A stretch of 56,511 nt of DNA from an uncultured Lachnotalea sp. (GTDB lineage Bacteria; Bacillota; Clostridia; Lachnospirales; Lachnospiraceae), in the NCBI GenBank assembly GCA_948470255.1, contig CAOKOS010000012.1, forward strand, positions 1-56,511, written 5' to 3'. Numbering within the stretch: position 1 is the stretch's first letter; every line of letters begins with the position of its first letter. The notes beneath the pieces were generated by a model, which ran no database searches, was not told the origin of the DNA, and worked only from the letters and a program-made list of their open reading frames with translations. Shown here piece after piece: positions 1 to 8,026 of this stretch. The translations under genes and the position numbers were made by a program.

Positions 1-59
1 GGAACGGCGGTGGGGAATATTTATCCTGCGAATGGAAGTAAATAGTAATTTATAGGTAA

Positions 60-312
60 TGGAAGTGGTATAATAGAGTTTTGCCTAACCACTTTTTTCC
101 CGATAGCAACGGCAGAGTCGGCAGGTTGATCGCATTAAAAGAGTGTCTGCGTTTCGGGATTATTCCGTTTATCATTGAGGATGCAAAAAAAATGTATTAT
201 TACCGGGGGGTTCTCTGAATGGGAATGGGAGGAAGGCTATCTGACAGATACCTGTCTGGATGGACAAGATACCTTCAAAAAACTGATGTCCATGTTCGAC
301 ATCCAGTCATAA
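60..312 (+). pseudogene. Remnant of a Fic-domain protein (C-terminal part, frameshifted)
   Basis: Reading 87-209 gives a Fic catalytic signature: HFFPDSNGRVGR aligns position by position with HPFxDGNGRxGR, including the catalytic His and the Asn-Gly-Arg anion-binding part. This is followed by hydrophobic and YYYRG residues typical of the helix after the motif. A run of six G (205-210) shifts the frame; the next frame continues EWEWEEGYLTDTCLDGQD and stops at 312, as a normal Fic C-terminus would. An in-frame stop at 57-59 and the absence of any start or ribosome site cut off the N-terminal part. Intact Fic proteins transfer AMP or other phosphate groups to hydroxyl side chains. The remnant should not be active. 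A sequencing error in the G-run could explain the shift but not the missing N-terminus. Confidence 0.7.
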
Positions 313-392
313 AACTCTCTTTGGAGGATTCCCTGATGTTAGAATTTTCTCCCTATCTGGTTTAATCTATGTATTGTAATCCTACAAGGCAC

Positions 393-421
393 TTGACAAA
401 CGAAATTCCTTGATATAAGAT
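393..421 (+). promoter_or_regulatory. Sigma-A promoter of the leuS T-box transcript
   Basis: TTGACA at 393-398 and TAAGAT at 416-421 are separated by 17 bases. Transcription would begin near 428, just before the T-box leader. Confidence 0.7.
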
Positions 422-429
422 ATTTTCTA

Positions 430-704
430 TATGAAAAAGGCGAAGAAAAGAAGAAGTAGGTCTGTTTAAGGTTTCAGAGAGCTGCCGGCGGGTGCGAGGC
501 GGCGCCGGAGATAGTCTGAACTGGTCTTGGAGCTCCGCATCTCAAAGGTTTCTGCCACGCTTTATGGAGGGCGGGCAGGGGCTTAGTAAGAGGCGGCGGG
601 AATTCCCGTTACAGAAACGATGAGTGCACGGCATGATCCGTGAAATAGAGTGGTACCGCGAACAGGCCCTTCGTCTCTATCGAGGCGTTGGGTCTGTTTT
701 ATTG
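430..704 (+). promoter_or_regulatory. T-box leader (tRNA-Leu sensing) of leuS
   Basis: The leader carries an AGAGAG box near 475, a GGTGCGAG element near 490, and the T-box core GAGTGGTACCGCG at 648-660, which pairs with the tRNA acceptor end. A terminator hairpin follows at about 661-698, with arms AACAGGCCC and GGGTCTGTT and a T-rich tail. The probable specifier is CTC (Leu) at 541-543, followed by a purine. Known T-boxes bind uncharged tRNA, stabilise the antiterminator and switch on the downstream synthetase gene. The gene downstream is leuS, which agrees. The stem I fold was not computed, so the specifier position is less certain than the T-box itself. Confidence 0.9.
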
Positions 705-804
705 CACAGGGCGCCACAAGGAAACCGGCCGCCCCGTCCAATATGCTGTGCGCAGGCGTATAAGCACAGGACTTTATTTTATATTAAGAAAGGATGTATT
801 AACC

Positions 805-3219
805 ATGGCAATCCCTTATAATCATAAGGAAATTGAGAAGAAGTGGACAAAAAAGTGGGAGGATTCCCCAGTCAATGTCAATGACGGAAAAAAACAGAAG
901 TATTACTGTCTGGATATGTTTCCGTATCCTTCAGGGAACGGGCTTCATGTGGGGCATTGGAGAGGCTATGTGATCTCTGATGTCTGGAGCCGCTATAAGA
1001 TGATGAAAGGGTATTATATCATTCATCCGATGGGCTGGGATGCTTTTGGGCTGCCGGCAGAGAATTACGCCATTAAGATGGGAGAACATCCGGCCAAATC
1101 CACAGCGGACAATGTAAACCACATCAGAGAGCAGATTAAGCAGATTGCTGCTATTTATGACTGGGATATGGAAGTAAATACTACGGATCCTGAATTTTAT
1201 AAATGGACTCAGTGGATTTTTGTAAAAATGTTCAAGGCAGGGCTGGCCTATGAAAAAGAAATGCCGATCAACTGGTGTCCGTCCTGTAAAACAGGCCTTG
1301 CCAATGAGGAAGTTGTAAACGGGAGTTGCGAGCGGTGCGGCGCCCCGGTGACAAAGAAAAATTTGAAACAGTGGATGTTAAAAATTACTGCATATGCGGA
1401 GCGGCTGTTATCCGATCTGGATAAGCTGGACTGGCCGGAGAAGGTAAAGAAGATGCAGACCGACTGGATTGGGAAATCCTACGGCGCGGAAATTGATTTT
1501 AAAGTGGATGGTAAAGAGGAAGCCATCAAGGTTTATACGACCCGGCCCGATACCCTCTACGGCGCCACCTTCATGGTGCTGGCCCCCGAACACGCCATGG
1601 CGGCGGGGCTTGCCACGGCGGAGCAGAAAAAAGCGGTGGACGACTATATCTATCAGGCTTCCATGAAGTCCAATGTGGACCGCCTTCAGGATAAGGAAAA
1701 GACAGGTGTGTTTACCGGAAGCTATGCCATCAATCCCATCAACGGCGAAAAAGTGCCCATCTGGCTGTCCGACTATGTCCTGGCAGATTACGGAACAGGA
1801 GCCATTATGTGCGTACCGGCCCATGATGAGAGGGACTTTGAGTTTGCGACGAAGTTTAAGATTCCGATTATCCAGGTTATTTCTCCCGACGGAAAAGAGA
1901 ACCCTGATCTCAGGGAGGCTTATGTAAATCCCGGCGTGATGATTAATTCCGATGAGTTTAACGGTATGTCTTCTGAGGAAGCAAAGGCCAAAGTGCCGGA
2001 TATTATGGAGCAGAGGGGACTGGGGAAGAAAACCACTCAGTATAAGCTTCGCGATTGGGTGTTTTCAAGACAGCGCTATTGGGGAGAACCAATCCCCATT
2101 ATCCACTGTGATCACTGCGGCTGTGTGCCGGTGCCGGAAGAAGAGCTTCCGCTGCTGCTTCCTGATGTGAAATCTTACCAGCCCACAGGAACGGGGGAAT
2201 CACCTCTGGCAGCCATTGATGAATGGGTGAATACCACTTGCCCGGCTTGCGGGCGCCCGGCGAAGAGAGAAACGAATACCATGCCCCAGTGGGCAGGTTC
2301 TTCCTGGTATTTCCTCCGCTATGTGGATAATAAAAATGATAAGGAACTGGTTTCCAAAGAGAAGGCAGATAAATACCTTCCTGTAGATATGTATATCGGC
2401 GGTGTGGAACATGCAGTGCTCCATCTGCTGTATTCCAGATTTTATACGAAATTTCTCCATGATATCGGTGTGGTAAGCTTTGACGAGCCTTTTACAAAGC
2501 TGTTTAACCAGGGTATGATCACTGGGAAGAACGGTATTAAGATGAGTAAATCCAAGGGAAATGTGGTTTCTCCTGATGATTTGGTGCGGGATTATGGGTG
2601 TGACTCTCTTAGAATGTATGAGCTGTTTGTGGGGCCGCCGGAACTGGATTCCGAATGGGACGAGAGGGGGATTGACGGTGTAAACCGTTTCCTGAACCGT
2701 TTTTGGAATCTGGTTATGGATAGTAAAGACGCAGATGTGGCTCCCACAAAAGAAATGGAGAAGCTTCGCCATAAAATGATTTATGATATCACCACCCGTC
2801 TGGAGGGCTTTAGTTTAAATACGGTAGTCAGCGGTTTTATGGAGTACAACAATAAAATGCTGGAGCTGGCAAAGAAAAACGGCGGTGTGGACAGAGAGAC
2901 CCTGGAAACTGCTGTCACTATGCTGGCGCCTTTTGCGCCTCATATCTGTGAAGAACTTTGGAGCCAGCTGGGCCATGAGGCCAGTGTTTTTGTGGGGAAT
3001 GAATGGCCGGAGTACGACAAGGCGAAAATGGCTGATGATGAAAAGGAGATTGCCGTTCAGGTCAACGGTAAGACAAAATGCGTCGTAACCCTTCCTGTGG
3101 ACATTGACAAAGGGGCGGCTCTGGCAGCGGGAAAAGAAGCGCTTGGAAATAAGCTGGCTGGGAATATTGTAAAAGAAATCTATGTACCTGGCAGGATTAT
3201 TAACATTGTTGTGAAATAA
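805..3219 (+). CDS. leuS: Leucyl-tRNA synthetase
   Basis: This class I synthetase (804 residues, the usual bacterial LeuRS length) charges tRNA-Leu with leucine in the cytoplasm. The HIGH-type motif is HVGH (residues 48-51, after PYPSGNGL) and the second signature is KMSKS (579-583). Zinc-type cysteines lie around 158-178 and 434-480, and the editing domain sits between the two catalytic halves. The start at 805 was chosen over an upstream in-frame ATG at 688: that codon lies inside the leader terminator, whereas AAGAAAGGA precedes 805 and the protein then begins MAIPYNHKEIEKKW as in its relatives. It is controlled by the T-box leader upstream. Confidence 0.97.
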   Translation: MAIPYNHKEIEKKWTKKWEDSPVNVNDGKKQKYYCLDMFPYPSGNGLHVGHWRGYVISDVWSRYKMMKGYYIIHPMGWDAFGLPAENYAIKMGEHPAKSTADNVNHIREQIKQIAAIYDWDMEVNTTDPEFYKWTQWIFVKMFKAGLAYEKEMPINWCPSCKTGLANEEVVNGSCERCGAPVTKKNLKQWMLKITAYAERLLSDLDKLDWPEKVKKMQTDWIGKSYGAEIDFKVDGKEEAIKVYTTRPDTLYGATFMVLAPEHAMAAGLATAEQKKAVDDYIYQASMKSNVDRLQDKEKTGVFTGSYAINPINGEKVPIWLSDYVLADYGTGAIMCVPAHDERDFEFATKFKIPIIQVISPDGKENPDLREAYVNPGVMINSDEFNGMSSEEAKAKVPDIMEQRGLGKKTTQYKLRDWVFSRQRYWGEPIPIIHCDHCGCVPVPEEELPLLLPDVKSYQPTGTGESPLAAIDEWVNTTCPACGRPAKRETNTMPQWAGSSWYFLRYVDNKNDKELVSKEKADKYLPVDMYIGGVEHAVLHLLYSRFYTKFLHDIGVVSFDEPFTKLFNQGMITGKNGIKMSKSKGNVVSPDDLVRDYGCDSLRMYELFVGPPELDSEWDERGIDGVNRFLNRFWNLVMDSKDADVAPTKEMEKLRHKMIYDITTRLEGFSLNTVVSGFMEYNNKMLELAKKNGGVDRETLETAVTMLAPFAPHICEELWSQLGHEASVFVGNEWPEYDKAKMADDEKEIAVQVNGKTKCVVTLPVDIDKGAALAAGKEALGNKLAGNIVKEIYVPGRIINIVVK

Positions 3220-3245
3220 ATTGACAATTTTTAAACAGATATGCA

Positions 3246-3274
3246 TTGACTTTTCTATGGGAAAATGAGATAAT
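3246..3274 (+). promoter_or_regulatory. Sigma-A promoter of pckA
   Basis: TTGACT at 3246-3251 and GATAAT at 3269-3274 are 17 bases apart. The pckA ribosome site AAAGGAGGA lies about 30 bases downstream, so the leader is short. Confidence 0.7.
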
Positions 3275-3321
3275 AAAGCAGATTTTGATTTCACTTAAAT
3301 TTCTAAAGGAGGACGCAAGAA

Positions 3322-5019
3322 ATGGCGACAAAAGCAAATTATCCTGTTTCTGAGATCGGCAAGGGCAAGGTTGGATTTTCCAAGACCCGTGCGATCGTCG
3401 AGGCCGCTTTTTACGGCAACAATGTAGTGAAAGTAAACAGCCTGAAAGAAGCTTACAAACTGGCAAAAAATTCTCCCGGAACGGTAGTCACCGATATGCC
3501 GGTATATAGAGCAGAGGAAATCGGCCTTGACAGCGATGCAAAGGTTCTGCTGTTCAACGATGGCGCGATTACTGGACGTTATGCGACGGCGCGCCGGATT
3601 GCCGGAGAGCCTGGAGTAGACTGCGAGGCCCTGGACAAAGTGGCAATGGATGCCATCTATGATTCCCGCTGGAAGAAGATGTACCATGCAGAAGCTTATG
3701 TGGGACTGGATTCTGAGTTTATGGTAAAGGCTCACCTTCTGCTTCCTGAGGGTGAAGAGAATATTATGTATTCCTGGATGTTAAACTTCCAGTACCTGTC
3801 CGATGAATACGTTAAAATGTATAAGAATTCTAAAATGGTAGGCGATGGCAAGGAAGCGGATATTTATATTTTCTCAGATCCCCAGTGGGTGCCTGTGGAG
3901 CATCCCGGCGTCAGCTTTGACTGCCTGAGCGATCCTGCAAAGAAGACTCTTTGCTATTTCAATACAGAGACTAACTGTGCGTGTATTCTCGGTATGAGAT
4001 ACTTTGGTGAGCATAAGAAAGGCACTTTGACTATGGCATGGGCCATTGCAAATCGTAATGGCTATGCTTCCTGCCATGGCGGACAGAAGGAATATACTCT
4101 GGCAGACGGCAGCAAGTATGTGGCTTCCGTATTCGGCCTTTCCGGTTCTGGAAAGTCTACGCTGACCCATGCAAAGCATGGCGGCAAGTATGGCGTCACT
4201 GTACTTCATGACGATGCGTTTGTAATCAATACCGATACTTGCGCTTCTGTTGCTTTAGAGCCTTCTTATTTTGATAAGACTGCAGATTACCCTACCGGCT
4301 GCCCGGATAACCAATATCTGCTGACTGTACAGAACTGTTCCGCGACGATTGATGAGGATGGAAAAGTCCAGCTGGTGACTGAGGATATCAGAAATGGCAA
4401 CGGCCGTGCCATCAAGTCTATTTTGTGGTCTCCGAACCGTGTAAACAGAGTGGACGCTCCGGTAAATTCCATTTTCTGGATCATGAAAGATCCCACCATT
4501 CCGCCTGTTGTGAAGCTGAAAGGTTCCTCTCTGGCTTCTGTCATGGGCGCTACATTGGCGACCAAGAGATCTTCAGCAGAGAGACTGGCTCCTGGCGTTG
4601 ATCCCAACAAGCTGGTGGTTGTACCTTACGCAAATCCTTTCAGGACCTATCCCCTGGCTCATGACTATGAGAAGTTTAAGAAACTGGTAGAGGAGAAAAA
4701 TGTAGACTGCTACATTATCAATACTGGTGATTTCATGGGCAAGAAGGTTCAGCCTAAAGATACCTTAGGAATCCTTGAGAGTATCGTAGATGGTAAGGCG
4801 GAGTTTAAGAAATGGGGTCCTTTCTCCGATATCGAGATTATGGATTGGGAAGGTTTCGTTCCTGATATGAACGATACAGAATATCTGACCCAGCTGAAGG
4901 CCCGTATGCAGGATCGTGTCAACGAGGTTGCAGCATTTGCGACTGAAAAGGGCGGATACGACAAACTTCCGGATGATGCTCTGGATGCGCTGAAGAAGGT
5001 TGTAAGTGAATTGAACTGA
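3322..5019 (+). CDS. pckA: Phosphoenolpyruvate carboxykinase, ATP-type, divergent subfamily
   Basis: PEPCK interconverts oxaloacetate and phosphoenolpyruvate with ATP/ADP. In gut Clostridia it can fix CO2 anaplerotically or feed gluconeogenesis. The 565-residue protein has the PEPCK P-loop GLSGSGKST (residues 272-280) and the Asp pair of the second kinase motif in VLHDDAFVI. The family usually shows GLSGTGKTTLS and GDDE-H and is about 520-540 residues, so this belongs to a distant branch. It is monocistronic, with its own promoter, a strong AAAGGAGGA site and a terminator directly behind. Family assignment is secure; nucleotide specificity (ATP rather than GTP) is inferred from the P-loop type. 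Confidence 0.88.
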   Translation: MATKANYPVSEIGKGKVGFSKTRAIVEAAFYGNNVVKVNSLKEAYKLAKNSPGTVVTDMPVYRAEEIGLDSDAKVLLFNDGAITGRYATARRIAGEPGVDCEALDKVAMDAIYDSRWKKMYHAEAYVGLDSEFMVKAHLLLPEGEENIMYSWMLNFQYLSDEYVKMYKNSKMVGDGKEADIYIFSDPQWVPVEHPGVSFDCLSDPAKKTLCYFNTETNCACILGMRYFGEHKKGTLTMAWAIANRNGYASCHGGQKEYTLADGSKYVASVFGLSGSGKSTLTHAKHGGKYGVTVLHDDAFVINTDTCASVALEPSYFDKTADYPTGCPDNQYLLTVQNCSATIDEDGKVQLVTEDIRNGNGRAIKSILWSPNRVNRVDAPVNSIFWIMKDPTIPPVVKLKGSSLASVMGATLATKRSSAERLAPGVDPNKLVVVPYANPFRTYPLAHDYEKFKKLVEEKNVDCYIINTGDFMGKKVQPKDTLGILESIVDGKAEFKKWGPFSDIEIMDWEGFVPDMNDTEYLTQLKARMQDRVNEVAAFATEKGGYDKLPDDALDALKKVVSELN

Positions 5020-5086
5020 TTTCCGCTTGTATGTGGAAAGCGACTGCAATAAATGATTTGTATTTATGATTAATCTGTAATCAAAG

Positions 5087-5127
5087 ACCGTCTGATAGTC
5101 GGAGTACCGGCTGTCAGGCGGTTTTTT
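5087..5127 (+). terminator. Rho-independent terminator of pckA
   Basis: ACCGTCTGATAGTCGG and CCGGCTGTCAGGCGGT pair around the loop AGTA, with GT pairs in the stem, and are followed by TTTTTT. Confidence 0.9.
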
Positions 5128-5313
5128 GACGTATAGGAGACTTGGCGATTGTACAGAGCGCAATTTTTTTATGGAACAGGATTCAGATGCGGCTTCCTGG
5201 ATTTATAATGAGATCGTAAAAGGTTTTTGATGTGTGTGAAACTCATTAAGAAAAGGTTGTTTAGATGATAGAAAAAGAATTTGTGAAGAAAAGTAAAAAA
5301 GAAAAAATTTGTT

Positions 5314-5562
5314 TTATAGTTCTTTAAAAATTTGATATGGTTTTATTCCAAGGGCTTCTGCCAGATCAAAAACAACTTCCAAAGTGGGAGGATTGTGAAA
5401 GGAGGCAGATTCAATTAATGATAAGTACTTTGGGGAAATACCGGCTTCAAAAGCAACCTGTTCCTGCGTCATTTGTAAACGATGTCTGTAATAACGAAGA
5501 TTAAGAGACATGGTCTTGTATTTTTCAAAATTTGACTCTTTAGGAAGCTTTGGTTGCGACAA
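5314..5562 (-). CDS. Small XRE-family (Cro/C1-type) transcriptional regulator
   Basis: The 82-residue protein is almost entirely one helix-turn-helix domain (HTH_3): LRYYRHRLQMTQEQVAFEAG, then ISPKYLSLIES and a closing helix ending in a LGIKPYQIF-type motif, typical of phage-repressor-like DNA-binding proteins. The TTG start at 5562 was chosen because GAAGGAAAGG lies 7-8 bases upstream; a longer reading from ATG at 5616 would add 18 residues and has no comparable ribosome site. No partner toxin, integrase or target gene is adjacent. The surrounding 5.1-6.8 kb is AT-rich and gene-poor, so it may have been acquired. Its target cannot be told from sequence. Confidence 0.85.
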   Translation of the reverse strand: MSQPKLPKESNFEKYKTMSLNLRYYRHRLQMTQEQVAFEAGISPKYLSLIESASFHNPPTLEVVFDLAEALGIKPYQIFKEL

Positions 5563-5713
5563 GATGACATTCCTTTCCTTCAAGCAATAATGGAAAAATT
5601 TGTAAAATACTGTCATATATAGTCTGGCATAGCCAAAAGCAATAGTGAACTCATTGTTGGGGAGGGTTATACCATTAATACTAGGAAAAACTTAAATAAT
5701 AGTAGTAGAAAGC

Positions 5714-5742
5714 TTGCACCGGCCTTTCTAATATAGTAAAAT
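5714..5742 (+). promoter_or_regulatory. Probable sigma-A promoter of the Spo0A-C-like gene
   Basis: TTGCAC at 5714-5719 and TAAAAT at 5737-5742 are separated by 17 bases. The coding start follows about 65 bases later behind GGGAGGGGGG. Confidence 0.5.
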
Positions 5743-5806
5743 CAAAAGTAATTTCTAAAAAAGAAGAAGTAGAAGATGAAAATATTTTAATGAAGGGAGG
5801 GGGGTT

Positions 5807-6127
5807 ATGAAAATGGATGAATTGTTAAGAAGAATCTATTATTTGAAAAGCTATAAAGGATATCCATATCTTGTTTCCTGTATTTTAAAAGTGAAAGAAG
5901 ACGAATCAAGGTTGTGTGGGATACGGAAGAAGGTATATAGCCCTGTAGCTGAGGAACATGGAGTGAAATTGGAAAATTTGGAAAAGAACCTGAGAACCAT
6001 GCGCGATACATTTCAGGTCCGGGGTGGGCCGGAGATGCTGGAACGGCAATTAGGTGGGAAGATGGATGTGATTTTATATCCCAGAGAATTGATTGAAGCG
6101 TTGGCAGAATGTATTACAGAATTGTAA
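5807..6127 (+). CDS. Stand-alone Spo0A C-terminal-domain-like protein
   Basis: The 106-residue protein resembles the DNA-binding C-terminal domain of Spo0A. The stretch around KSYKGYPYLVSCILKVKED corresponds to the KGYxYLxxAI region, followed by YSPVAEEHGVKLENLEKNLR, equivalent to the LYPxIAxxxxTTxxxVERAIR recognition region. It has no receiver domain, so it cannot be controlled by phosphorylation as Spo0A is. GGAGG ends six bases before the ATG at 5807; a second ATG at 5813 is possible. The C-terminal 35 residues (VRGGPEMLERQLGG onward) depart from Spo0A. It could bind 0A-like boxes or compete with Spo0A, but that is inference. The domain call is moderately sure. Confidence 0.7.
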   Translation: MKMDELLRRIYYLKSYKGYPYLVSCILKVKEDESRLCGIRKKVYSPVAEEHGVKLENLEKNLRTMRDTFQVRGGPEMLERQLGGKMDVILYPRELIEALAECITEL

Positions 6128-6188
6128 AGGTTTGCATTTTGTGAAACGGGATGAAGCAGACATGTCTAAAGAAGTGTAGACTCAGAAA

Positions 6189-6526
6189 CCGGCAGATAAA
6201 CAGAAACAAATAGTATGTTTTTAATAATATCTCTGCCGGATGGTTTATGTCAAGTAAAATGTGACTTAAATTTTTGCTATCCGTGGTTTTTTTAGAAAAA
6301 GTAATCATTGGATATGTGAAAACATTCAGGCGCCAAAAGGTTTAGAATTTTAGGGAAATGTTTCCGAACAGAACTTTTGGCATGTAGAATGTTTAGCCGA
6401 AAAATGCTGCCGGTTGATAAGGGCATATACGGTTGGATTAAGGAGGGATTTTGCCGTGGACTGTTATAATCTTCGCTTCGCGTACCTCTCTGTACATACC
6501 TTTGAAGCGCCTTTTGGACCGGCAGC
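6189..6526. repeat. Cluster of nested inverted repeats in a gene-poor stretch
   Basis: The 656 bases between the Spo0A-C-like gene and recA (6128-6783) hold no secure gene. Three inverted repeats are visible. CCGGCAGA/TCTGCCGG spans 6189-6239. GCCAAAAG/CTTTTGGC spans 6332-6381, with an inner GGAAA-TG-TTTCC hairpin. GCTGCCGGT/ACCGGCAGC spans 6406-6526. The word CCGGCAG or its complement recurs four times in about 340 bases. This could be a degraded miniature element or a structured RNA; neither is proven. Confidence 0.4.
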
Positions 6527-6587
6527 GGTTACTAAAAAAGCAAATTTTTATTTTAAATTTAGAAATTATCATATTTGGGAGGGTTGA
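6456..6587 (+). CDS. Possible 43-residue small protein
   Basis: A GTG at 6456 is preceded six to seven bases upstream by AAGGAGGG, one of the strongest ribosome sites in this zone. It opens a frame of 43 codons ending at TGA 6585-6587. The peptide begins MDCYNLRFAYLSVHTFEAPF and ends KFRNYHIWEG; it has no signal peptide or recognisable motif. The frame starts inside the large inverted repeat 6406-6526, which argues against an ordinary gene. I do not recognise it. It may be real, or chance. Confidence 0.22.
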   Translation: MDCYNLRFAYLSVHTFEAPFGPAAVTKKANFYFKFRNYHIWEG

Positions 6588-6708
6588 ATGGATGTGGTTA
6601 TTGTGATATGATTCTTCTAAGAGATAGAATCTAAATGTCAAAAGTTAAAAATACAATCTCCTTTTCACAATTCTATAGGAATTCTCCTGATATTTTCCCA
6701 TAAAGCGG

Positions 6709-6737
6709 TTGACTTTTAAAAGAAATTATATTACTAT
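6709..6737 (+). promoter_or_regulatory. Sigma-A promoter of recA
   Basis: TTGACT at 6709-6714 and TACTAT at 6732-6737 are separated by 17 bases. The SOS box begins 16 bases after the -10 element, overlapping the start of the transcript. Confidence 0.65.
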
Positions 6738-6753
6738 AGTTACAACAGAGAAC

Positions 6754-6765
6754 GAACATTCGTTC
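6754..6765. promoter_or_regulatory. LexA operator (SOS box)
   Basis: GAACATTCGTTC fits the Gram-positive LexA site GAAC-N4-GTTC exactly, extended by CGAAC on the left side. It lies between the recA -10 element and the ribosome site CGGAGGA, where LexA would block transcription until DNA damage. No lexA gene is in the window. Confidence 0.85.
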
Positions 6766-6783
6766 TAAAACGGAGGATGTAAA

Positions 6784-7854
6784 ATGATTAAAGAAGAAAA
6801 GCAGAAAGCATTAGATGCGGCATTAGTGAATATTGAAAAGGCCTTTGGCAAAGGTTCTGTCATGAGACTGGGCGATGCCACTGCGAATATGAATGTGGAG
6901 ACAATTCCCACTGGTTCTTTGAGCCTGGATATTGCTCTTGGGCTGGGAGGCGTACCCAGGGGACGTATTGTTGAAATATATGGACCTGAATCCAGCGGAA
7001 AAACAACAGTGGCACTTCATATGGTAGCAGAAGTTCAAAAGCGGGATGGCATCGCAGGATTCATTGATGCAGAACATGCTTTAGATCCGGTATATGCAAA
7101 AAAGATAGGTGTGGATATTGACAATCTCTATATCTCTCAGCCGGACAGCGGAGAGCAGGCATTGGAAATTACAGAAACGATGGTACGTTCTGGCGCTGTG
7201 GATATTGTGATTGTAGATTCTGTCGCAGCGTTAGTCCCAAAAGCAGAGATTGACGGAGATATGGGAGACACCCATGTGGGGCTTCAGGCCAGGCTTATGT
7301 CCCAGGCCCTTAGAAAGCTGACGGCAGTTATCAGCAAGTCCAACTGTGTTGTTATTTTTATTAATCAGCTTCGTGAGAAAGTGGGAGTGATGTTCGGAAA
7401 TCCTGAAACTACCACGGGGGGGCGCGCTCTTAAATTCTATTCATCGGTGCGTTTGGATGTCAGAAAGACTGAAACTTTAAAGCAGGGCGGAGAAATGGTT
7501 GGAAACCATGTCCGGGTAAAGGTGGTAAAAAATAAAGTGGCTCCGCCTTTCAGGGAGGCAGAGTTTGATATTATGTTTGGGAAAGGTATTTCCCGTGAAG
7601 GAGATATCCTTGATCTGGCGGTTAAGGAAAATATCGTGGACAAAAGCGGCGCATGGTATGCGTACCAGGGAAATAAAATCGGACAGGGGCGGGAAAACGC
7701 AAAAATCTTTCTTGCAAATAATCCGGCCGTTATGGAAGAGGTAGAAAAGAAAGTTCGGATTCAGTATGGTTTTGGCCAGGACGATTTGGAAGATACGGAG
7801 AAAGAAACAGAGAAAAAGGCAGAAAAAAAGACGGAGAAAAAAGCAGAAAAATAA
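6784..7854 (+). CDS. recA: Recombinase RecA
   Basis: RecA forms filaments on single-stranded DNA, drives strand exchange and triggers LexA self-cleavage. The 356-residue protein has the P-loop GPESSGKT (residues 67-74), the [16 protein letters not shown] Walker B region, the DNA-binding loop around MSQALRKL and the conserved [24 protein letters not shown] segment (here beginning CVVI). The C-terminal tail is unusual: from about residue 338 it is an imperfect repeat of Glu-Lys words ([15 protein letters not shown]) rather than the more acidic tail of many RecA proteins. Transcription is under the SOS box just upstream. rny follows on a separate promoter. Confidence 0.98.
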   Translation: MIKEEKQKALDAALVNIEKAFGKGSVMRLGDATANMNVETIPTGSLSLDIALGLGGVPRGRIVEIYGPESSGKTTVALHMVAEVQKRDGIAGFIDAEHALDPVYAKKIGVDIDNLYISQPDSGEQALEITETMVRSGAVDIVIVDSVAALVPKAEIDGDMGDTHVGLQARLMSQALRKLTAVISKSNCVVIFINQLREKVGVMFGNPETTTGGRALKFYSSVRLDVRKTETLKQGGEMVGNHVRVKVVKNKVAPPFREAEFDIMFGKGISREGDILDLAVKENIVDKSGAWYAYQGNKIGQGRENAKIFLANNPAVMEEVEKKVRIQYGFGQDDLEDTEKETEKKAEKKTEKKAEK

Positions 7855-7914
7855 TTATGCTTACGGATATGTGAAAAGATTTGTATGGATACCCGGAGGG
7901 CAGCGCGATAGTGC

Positions 7915-7943
7915 TTGACAGTGGAGAGAAAAAAGTTTAAAAT
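7915..7943 (+). promoter_or_regulatory. Sigma-A promoter of rny
   Basis: TTGACA at 7915-7920 and TAAAAT at 7938-7943 are 17 bases apart, about 85 bases before the rny start. Confidence 0.7.
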
Positions 7944-8026
7944 TGTATTGTTGTAGTGCTTATGGTATGTCAGCCATTACGTGCGATAAGTGATGTACAA
8001 TGAAAACTAAATAAGGAGGTGCTCCT

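Noticed and set aside
66-76. TATAAT-like bases at the left edge as a promoter
   Set aside because: No -35 element with suitable spacing was found, and the bases fall in the decayed Fic frame.
688-804. Upstream in-frame ATG that would lengthen leuS by 39 codons
   Set aside because: It lies within the T-box terminator, has no ribosome site, and the added residues are not part of LeuRS.
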